Shown here: piece by piece, positions 40,720-46,088 of the stretch
How the letters are laid out: the number at the start of each line of letters is the position of its first letter
How positions within the stretch are numbered: position 1 is the stretch's first letter
Notes under the pieces: generated by a model
What the model saw: only the letters and a program-made list of their open reading frames with translations
The model's database searches: none
Told to the model about the DNA's origin: nothing
Translations under genes and position numbers: made by a program
Origin: Thermincola carboxydiphila
GTDB taxonomy: Bacteria > Bacillota > Thermincolia > Thermincolales > UBA2595
DNA: 46,088 bases
Assembly (NCBI GenBank): GCA_016841045.1
Contig: JAENZX010000029.1
Span: 1 to 46,088 of the forward strand
Reading direction: 5' to 3'

Positions 40720-41186
40720 ATGATTATAAACGTAGAGAACATATCGCCCAGCCGTATAGCTTACATTCGGCAAACTGGCCCATATGGTTTGCAAAACATC
40801 CAGGCTATGGAACATTTGAAACACTGGGCGAAAGCCAATGATCTGATAAACAATAATACGGTGATTTGGGCATTGCCCACGACGACCCACAGCTCACGCC
40901 TCCCGAAAACTGTCGATATGATGTTTGCATAATCCTGCCTGAAGGGTACCTTATAGCAAACGCTGACGTGCAGCAAGGTGATTTTGCCGGAGGGAAATAT
41001 GCGGTTTGTACTGTTATTAAGCATACAACCGAGGCTATAAAACAGGCTTGGGCAAAACTTTTCCAAAAGCTTTCTGCAGACAACTATCTTTCTGATCCTA
41101 CACGGCCGATTTTGGAACGCTATTCAGCTTCACTGATAGAACAGCACCTTTGCGAAATCTGCGTTCCAATCAAACTTCCACAATAA
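40720..41186 (+). pseudogene. GyrI-like effector-binding protein with one frameshift
   Basis: From ATG 40720 (AGAGG nine bases upstream) the plus strand encodes IINVENISPSRIAYIRQTGP and HLKHWAKANDLINNNTVI. The reading then continues in another frame as GIAHDDPQLTPPENCRYDVC, GGKYAVCTVIKHTTEAIKQA and ERYSASLIEQHLCEICVPIK. Together they make a complete GyrI-like small-molecule-binding domain. One T appears lost in GTGATTTGGGCA (about 40870). It is inserted against the direction of the transfer operon. It could be a true pseudogene or a sequencing error in a short T run. Confidence 0.8.
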
Positions 41187-41205
41187 TAACTTTCGTCTTT
41201 TATAT

Positions 41206-41241
41206 AAAAGCAGGACAAGACATCATTCTTGTTCTGCTTTT
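41206..41241. terminator. Bidirectional terminator between GyrI-like and pilin genes
   Basis: AAAAGCAGGACAAGA (41206-41220) pairs with TCTTGTTCTGCTTTT (41227-41241) with one G-T pair and a six-base loop. It ends the plus-strand GyrI-like gene and the minus-strand pilin gene. Confidence 0.8.
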
Positions 41242-41247
41242 ACATTC

Positions 41248-41589
41248 TTACATACCGAGTATCTGCCAAATATAAATCGGCGCTGTGAGCGTGAATACCA
41301 AACAAGCGAAGAGAATTGCGGGAGCCGCCCACTCAAACTGCCCATGTTTGCGATAGTCAAAATAAGCCGTCCCCAATTTCGCAAAGAAAAACACGGCGAG
41401 AATCAGGTCAATTGCAGGGAAAACAACCTTGTTGACCACGGTTTTAATCTGTACGGACGCGTCCTGCCACGTTTTTTCTATAGCTCCCGCCACATCGCCG
41501 GTGGGAGCGGCATAGGCGGCCACGCAGAACATGCTGACAAGGACAAGGGTGGCGCAGAAAACATACAAGAGCTTTTTCCTTTTTTTCAT
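41248..41589 (-). CDS. VirB2-like pilin (DUF3852)
   Basis: This 113-residue protein has a basic N-terminus, signal-like helix LLYVFCATLVLVSMFCVAAYAA with a cleavage site after AYA, and two membrane helices (VVFPAIDLILAVFFFAKLG and APAILFACLVFTLTAPIYI). The layout fits small pilins of type IV secretion and the DUF3852 family of clostridial elements. ATG 41589 is favoured because AAAGG lies about ten bases upstream. A GTG at 41601 overlaps this site. Confidence 0.8.
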   Translation of the reverse strand: MKKRKKLLYVFCATLVLVSMFCVAAYAAPTGDVAGAIEKTWQDASVQIKTVVNKVVFPAIDLILAVFFFAKLGTAYFDYRKHGQFEWAAPAILFACLVFTLTAPIYIWQILGM

Positions 41590-41682
41590 CAATTGTTCCA
41601 CCTTTCATGCTTTATTGCTGAAAAAGAAAAGACCCGCAGGGCTTTAAACACCTTGCGATTCTGTTCTTTTTCTGATGATATT

Positions 41683-41702
41683 TTAAGGTTTTACAGGCGC
41701 GA
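41683..41702 (-). CDS. 3' exon of the intron-split surface protein gene
   Basis: After removal of the group II intron, the last codons of the gene at 44466-46062 are restored. The exon end ...TGGGATGACTGGCACA joins TCGCGCCTGTAAAACCTTAA to give WDDWH-IAPVKP-stop. The inference depends on the intron ends described for 41703-44465. Confidence 0.7.
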
Positions 41703-44465
41703 ATAGCGATAGGTAATCCTTTGATGTCATCGCCGGATTTTCCCCCGCTTCACACCGTGCATGAGAGTTTCCCCTCACACGGCGTTCCATCGGGAATTTC
41801 TTCTGGTATGATAAAGCAGTTATCAACGATTGCAAGCTTCCGAAGCTGATTGAGCTTTTTAATTTGCGGTTTTGTTAAGCTGAAATGCGAGAATAATTCA
41901 AATACCGTTGTAGGATTGTTTGCATGAATAAGCTGGTGCATCCGTTCAGAAACAATGATTAAGTTCGCATATTCATCTGTACCGCCACAGTGTTTTGGTG
42001 CTATATGATGACAGTGAACCTCATCTCTGTCCAGAATCTGTTTGCTGACCGCACACTTTCCATGCTGTGCACAGTACAGGGAAAGGCGATTATCATTGAA
42101 CTCCACCGTTTTATGACGGACAGGGTTTCTCATCAGGTAGTGCAGGATGTTTTTATCTATCCGCTCCAGCCCTTTATGAATGGCAGCCCTGCCTTTCGGA
42201 GTGTATTTATTGACGATTCTCGCTTTCATACGGGGATATTTATGCGACACATAACCGATTGGCACCAGCACTTTTGTATCATTTGTGCCGATAAACCGGA
42301 GTTGTGCACTTTTTCCGTATGCTTCCTGTATGTGCTTTGGTATGGTATATTGAATTTTCCTGCTATCCAGCCATGTCTTTGTTTTCAGCCGTTCACGGAG
42401 TCTTGCTTTCAGGCTCTTGTAGATGGGAAAGGCAATTTCCCTAAAATCCTTCTGAACATGGGTAGCCATGTTGTAGTAGTTATGCACTCCGATAACAAAT
42501 GAGTTATACATGGATACGGCGGTATATTGACCGTCTTTTCCGTCTGTGTGGAACTCAATATCATGTATGAGTGCGCGCGCTTTTTGGACAATCTTTTTCT
42601 TTGATTTGTCAGTGATGTGGCTTTTGACAATGTATTTTGGCTCTCCGCTTGCTTTTGCGCCTCTGCGAATCAGCTTCATCTTAAAGCCCAAGAATTCGGA
42701 ATATCCCTTTTTCAGATTAACGATTTGCGATTTATCCCGATTGATTTCAAGCCCCAGACGGTGCTTGAGCCAATCCTGAACAGCATGGAACACCTTTTCC
42801 GCGTCGCCACGCTTTCTGCAAAATATGCGAAAATCATCGGCATAACGCACAATGTAGCATTCCTTCAGGTTGGTCAGATTTCTAAGCGAGCCATATCGAC
42901 TGCTGTGAATCGGAGCACCGTTCGCACTAATTCCGGTGGAATATTGCCGTTTTGTAGGCATGTTTTCCCATTGGCTTGCTATCCACCAATCCAGTTCATT
43001 CAGCACGATATTTGAAAGAAGCGGGGAAATGACGCCGCCTTGAGGTGTTCCTTTTTCTGGAAATCCTATTCCGGCTACTTCTGCTTTCAGCATTGCGGAT
43101 ATGATTGAGAGCAGGGTTTTATCCCGTATTCCCATTGTCCACATTTGCTTGAGCAGTTTCCCATGACTGACGTTTTCAAAAAATCCTTTGATGTCTATGT
43201 CAACCACAAAAGAAAGTCCGCTTAACTGCATCATTTTAACCGCCTGTGCTATGGCGTGTTCGGTGCTTCGGTTTGGGCGAAAGCCGTGACTGTTATCATG
43301 AAATTTGGCTTCGCATATTGGTTCCAGCACCTGCAACACGCATTGCTGTATCAGCCTGTCCATGATGGTTGGTATACCGAGCGGGCGCATTTTTGTCGGG
43401 TCATTTGGTTTCGGTATTTCTACCCTGCGCACCGGCTGGGGTTCGTACCAACTCAATTTTCGCTGGACAAGGTAAACCAGCCGTTCATCACTTAACTTGG
43501 ATAGATTTTCGATTGTCCGGTTGTCTGTGCCTGCTGTCCTACTTCCTTTGTTTTTCCTGATATTGCGGTATGCCAGCTTGATATTTTCCTCCGCTGTTAT
43601 CAGCGGCATAAGGTCTTTGAAAATGCGACCGTTTTTGCTGTCGGCATACAGCTTATCAAAGATTTCCTGAAGGCCGTAGTATTCAGCATGGCGTAATTTT
43701 GCCTTTTTCCTTTGCTTGCCTGTCGCTGTCATAGTCGGCTCACCTCGCTTTTAATGGCGGGTCTGCCTTTCTTAGTCTTACTCGAACCTATGATATTGTC
43801 TGCTTTTACCTTACTGTTTTTCAGAATCATTCTCGACTTGTGGCTATCCCTCCGCCGTGTTTCCACGGTTTCATAGGTACTATGCCACTGCTCTCAGCCA
43901 GATTAAATCAGGTTATACGGTGACCGCTTTCCCTGATACCGCTTCCTTACGCTGCAATGCGCTCCACGTCCTGACCTTTCTACGTTCCGATATTCCTATC
44001 CAATTTCCAATACCCTTAGGTTTTCCTTTGAGCCTGTACGCTGGACGGCACCTGTAATGCCGTAAGGACTTTCATGGGCACTATTTTACTTATCCTCACG
44101 CACACCGCATGACACGGTTACAACCTTTCGATTGTATCGATTTTTAGACCCTTTCATTCGGAAATTCGTCAGCGGGCTAACTACCCGCATTCTCACCATA
44201 GGTATTGATAGACCTCCGGCATATAGACCGCACCATGTACCTCTACACAGCTTTCCACAGCTTGACCTGTTTGGGCGGTTCTCTGCCGACTTCAACGGGC
44301 TTTACACATCAAATCTATTGCACGACTGATGCATACCGTAGTATCAAGGGGGCGTTTCAGGGCGTTACCCCATCATTCCACCCATCGGAATATCAGTTCT
44401 ACAAGAACTGTGTTTATTAAAACACGACCTTGCGCCTAACCTTTTCAGTTAGAAACGTATCGCAC
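41703..44465 (-). mobile_element. Group II intron (2.76 kb) near the 3' end of a transfer gene
   Basis: The 5' end is GTGCGATACG at 44465, matching the GUGYG consensus. The 3' end is CTAT at 41703, after a domain VI-like stem (ACCTATCGCTAT). Domain V is visible at 41754-41783 (GCCGTGTGAGGGGAAACTCT and CATGCACGGT) and overlaps the last codons of the maturase. About 730 bases upstream of the maturase hold domains I to III. Excision restores a sensible C-terminus in the host gene. The class is not determined. The last exon bases GGCAC can pair with GTGCC at about 44050, a possible EBS1. Confidence 0.85.
41750..43732 (-). CDS. ltrA: Group II intron reverse transcriptase/maturase with HNH endonuclease
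   Basis: This 660-residue multifunctional protein helps the intron splice and move. The reverse-transcriptase domain (about residues 60-350) has RPLGIPTIMDRLIQQCVLQV, GFRPNRSTEHAI, FVVDIDIKGFFENVSHG, GTPQGGVISPLLSNIVLNEL and catalytic VRYADDFRIFC. A maturase (X) domain follows (about 380-470). The C-terminal HNH nuclease is complete (CAQHGKCAVSKQILDRDEVH, then CHHIAPKHCGGTDEYANL and ERMHQLIHA). No motif is missing. Its last codons lie within intron domain V. Confidence 0.95.
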   Translation of the reverse strand: MTATGKQRKKAKLRHAEYYGLQEIFDKLYADSKNGRIFKDLMPLITAEENIKLAYRNIRKNKGSRTAGTDNRTIENLSKLSDERLVYLVQRKLSWYEPQPVRRVEIPKPNDPTKMRPLGIPTIMDRLIQQCVLQVLEPICEAKFHDNSHGFRPNRSTEHAIAQAVKMMQLSGLSFVVDIDIKGFFENVSHGKLLKQMWTMGIRDKTLLSIISAMLKAEVAGIGFPEKGTPQGGVISPLLSNIVLNELDWWIASQWENMPTKRQYSTGISANGAPIHSSRYGSLRNLTNLKECYIVRYADDFRIFCRKRGDAEKVFHAVQDWLKHRLGLEINRDKSQIVNLKKGYSEFLGFKMKLIRRGAKASGEPKYIVKSHITDKSKKKIVQKARALIHDIEFHTDGKDGQYTAVSMYNSFVIGVHNYYNMATHVQKDFREIAFPIYKSLKARLRERLKTKTWLDSRKIQYTIPKHIQEAYGKSAQLRFIGTNDTKVLVPIGYVSHKYPRMKARIVNKYTPKGRAAIHKGLERIDKNILHYLMRNPVRHKTVEFNDNRLSLYCAQHGKCAVSKQILDRDEVHCHHIAPKHCGGTDEYANLIIVSERMHQLIHANNPTTVFELFSHFSLTKPQIKKLNQLRKLAIVDNCFIIPEEIPDGTPCEGKLSCTV

Positions 44466-46062
44466 TGTGCCAGTCATCCCATAAGCTTCCGCTAATGTTT
44501 ACCGAGTCTGTGAGATTCATAGACAGCATCCCCCGCGGTGTCCAACAGTCCATCAGATACGTGTACGGAGTATAGCTTCCGTCAGGAATCCAGATGGGAG
44601 TGAAATGGGTGCGCCGGTTGTAGGTCGAATATCTGTTCCTAGCAAACTCAAATTTGGCGCTGTAACCGCTACTGGTTCTTTCCAGCAACCGCCAGTAGTT
44701 CTGGTACTGGAATTCAGGGAAATAGGTCACAGCGGTCTGCGCGCCGGTCACCGCCCAGGACTGATTGGTGCTGACGTTGGCTGTCACGGTTTGGTTGACT
44801 CCATATCCGCTTTTCATAGTTTTCCCCGACGCGGTCGGTACTTTAGCATCGGGAATAATAGTCATGGAAGCCGAGAGGCTTGCCATGTAGGAATCATAAG
44901 CAAACTCCCACCAGCCGTGATCGCACCAATAGCCTGAATCCTCTCCGGTGGAATGCCAGACCCAATACTCCTGCCACCAAGGCCGCCACACGCCCCATGA
45001 GGCGGAGGTTGCCTGCGGCTTGCTCGGAACGCCCGGTTTAGAGTAGGAGTCATTGCGGTCATCCGCAACAGGGTTTGGCGGATCATTGCCTGACAGATCC
45101 ACAATATTGGCGGTGATTGTATCTTGGCTTGCCCCGCCTCCGCCGGACACCGACACAGCTATCGTCATGGTCTGTGGTGTGGATGGTGTCGTCCAGCGCA
45201 CCCATACAAGCTGGCTGTCGCCATCAGGATAATATATATTGTTCACCGTGTAGGTTTTGCCGCCGATGGTAAAGCGTACCGACACAGGATTATCGGGATC
45301 GGCCTGGCCTCCGCTGACCGTGACCGAGGTGATGACCTCGGTATTGACACGGTAAGTGTAATCATAGCTGCTCACTTGGGGAGTCTCCGCCTCGCTGAAC
45401 CGCACAATGCCAAGGCCAAGGGATGAGATGATATTTGCATTGGAGGCGGCGGTTGTCGTGGAGCCAGACCATGCGGGATAGCCTAGATCGGCTGTTTCCA
45501 AAAACATGGCCAGCGGCAGATTCTTATGACTGAGAGAGGCCATCTTCCTGCGCAAGCCCCCGCCCAGCTGCTGGTCGTACAAGGCCGCCTCAGTGGCGGT
45601 CATCGCCATCTTTATGCCGCTAAAGGTCATGTAGGCGATGGGTTCCAACAGGATTTTATAATCCCCATTGATGAGGGTGTCGTAATTGAAGCCGGTAAGT
45701 TCGGCAATGTATCTGATAACCAGTTCGTCAGTAAAATAGCTTTTTATAGCTTCAATGTTTGCATTGCCACTTCCAGAGCTAATAATTCTCGGAATCGCTT
45801 TTGCAGGATTGACATAAGTATATGTTTGTGCATTAGGTTTCAGAGAAAAACCTTTTGTATATGATATTTTGCTGACCTTTCCAAAGTGTGCCTGGATGTT
45901 ATCGGGACTTTTGTTGGTAAAATCGATAGGCGTGGTGAGCACCGCATGATCACTGGTCCTTACAACCGTAACCCGCACACCCTCGTCGCCAGAGTTCCAA
46001 TAGTCTTCGCTGGTACCGTTGCCCATCCCGCCGCGCAGGGTAAGCACCCGACGCCTTACCAC
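44449..46062 (-). CDS. Large cell-surface protein of the conjugative element (5' exon, partial)
   Basis: The 537-residue frame is rich in Trp, Tyr and Ser/Thr and looks extracellular. It has LTLRGGMGNGTSEDYWNSGD early, Ig-like stretches (SVTVSGGQADPDNPVSVRFT), a Trp-rich block (WGVWRPWWQEYWVWHSTGED) and MLSMNLTDSVNISGSLWDDW at the end. Similar large proteins follow the pilin module in clostridial elements and may take part in mating contact. I see no catalytic motif. Bases 44449-44465 are intron sequence, so SAIRF would be replaced after splicing. The true start is uncertain: the GTG at 46062 lacks a signal peptide and has an in-frame stop two codons upstream, so the 5' end is probably frameshifted or lies beyond the window. 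Confidence 0.7.
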   Translation of the reverse strand: MVRRRVLTLRGGMGNGTSEDYWNSGDEGVRVTVVRTSDHAVLTTPIDFTNKSPDNIQAHFGKVSKISYTKGFSLKPNAQTYTYVNPAKAIPRIISSGSGNANIEAIKSYFTDELVIRYIAELTGFNYDTLINGDYKILLEPIAYMTFSGIKMAMTATEAALYDQQLGGGLRRKMASLSHKNLPLAMFLETADLGYPAWSGSTTTAASNANIISSLGLGIVRFSEAETPQVSSYDYTYRVNTEVITSVTVSGGQADPDNPVSVRFTIGGKTYTVNNIYYPDGDSQLVWVRWTTPSTPQTMTIAVSVSGGGGASQDTITANIVDLSGNDPPNPVADDRNDSYSKPGVPSKPQATSASWGVWRPWWQEYWVWHSTGEDSGYWCDHGWWEFAYDSYMASLSASMTIIPDAKVPTASGKTMKSGYGVNQTVTANVSTNQSWAVTGAQTAVTYFPEFQYQNYWRLLERTSSGYSAKFEFARNRYSTYNRRTHFTPIWIPDGSYTPYTYLMDCWTPRGMLSMNLTDSVNISGSLWDDWHSAIRF

Positions 46063-46088
46063 ATTTTACGGTGGCAGGTTTTCAAGTG

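Overview
The window looks like the genome of a spore-forming, low- to mid-GC Gram-positive anaerobe of the Clostridia, probably Peptococcaceae-like (inference). The support is a Spo0E-type gene, a CBO0543-type membrane protein, strong AGGAGG ribosome binding sites throughout, a LytS-like two-component system, and several clostridial mobile-element families. No ribosomal or universal housekeeping gene is present, so the species cannot be named.

1-6 kb is a recombination-scarred segment. It holds an IS256-family transposase, a decayed lectin/SLH surface-protein gene, an intact sensor-kinase/response-regulator pair, and two copies of the 3' end of a tRNA-Ala gene that bracket this interval. A truncated second IS256-family gene follows. 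6-9.2 kb is a Tn4451/Tn5397-like module on the minus strand: a sigma-like factor, a long hairpin-rich region with no long gene, TnpW and a large serine recombinase. 9.2-11.4 kb is mostly debris: a c-di-GMP-I riboswitch with its terminator in front of a decayed sigma-like gene, and IS21 ends and fragments.

11.4-17.1 kb is an intact and unusual cluster. It contains a radical SAM enzyme, a small membrane protein, a C_GCAxxG_C_C redox protein, a flippase-like protein, a TVP38/DedA-type protein, a YdjY-like lipoprotein and two divergent glycosyltransferases of the rSAM/selenodomain-associated (arsenosugar-type) families. 17.1-21.7 kb is AT-rich, with small membrane and sporulation-type genes among decayed fragments, including a BFD-like [2Fe-2S] gene.

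21.9-46.1 kb is the transfer region of an integrative conjugative element, read right to left. Its backbone has a large surface protein, a VirB2-like pilin, TrbL/VirB6-like, PrgI, VirB4 and an M23 hydrolase. It continues with accessory DUF6103/DUF6329 proteins, a likely oriT, a relaxosome accessory protein, a MobP-type relaxase fused to Sel1 repeats, a TOPRIM primase-like protein, VirD4 and a helix-turn-helix protein. Inserted into this backbone are a group II intron (ends readable to the base), a frameshifted GyrI-like gene, an MNT/HEPN toxin-antitoxin island with a dead second MNT gene and a VbhA-like antitoxin, a Fic gene, and an IS3-family element.

The transfer genes would build the mating channel (VirB4, PrgI, TrbL, pilin, M23). 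The relaxase, its accessory protein and VirD4 would process and deliver DNA from the oriT candidate. The toxin-antitoxin and Fic genes are plausible stability or defence cargo.
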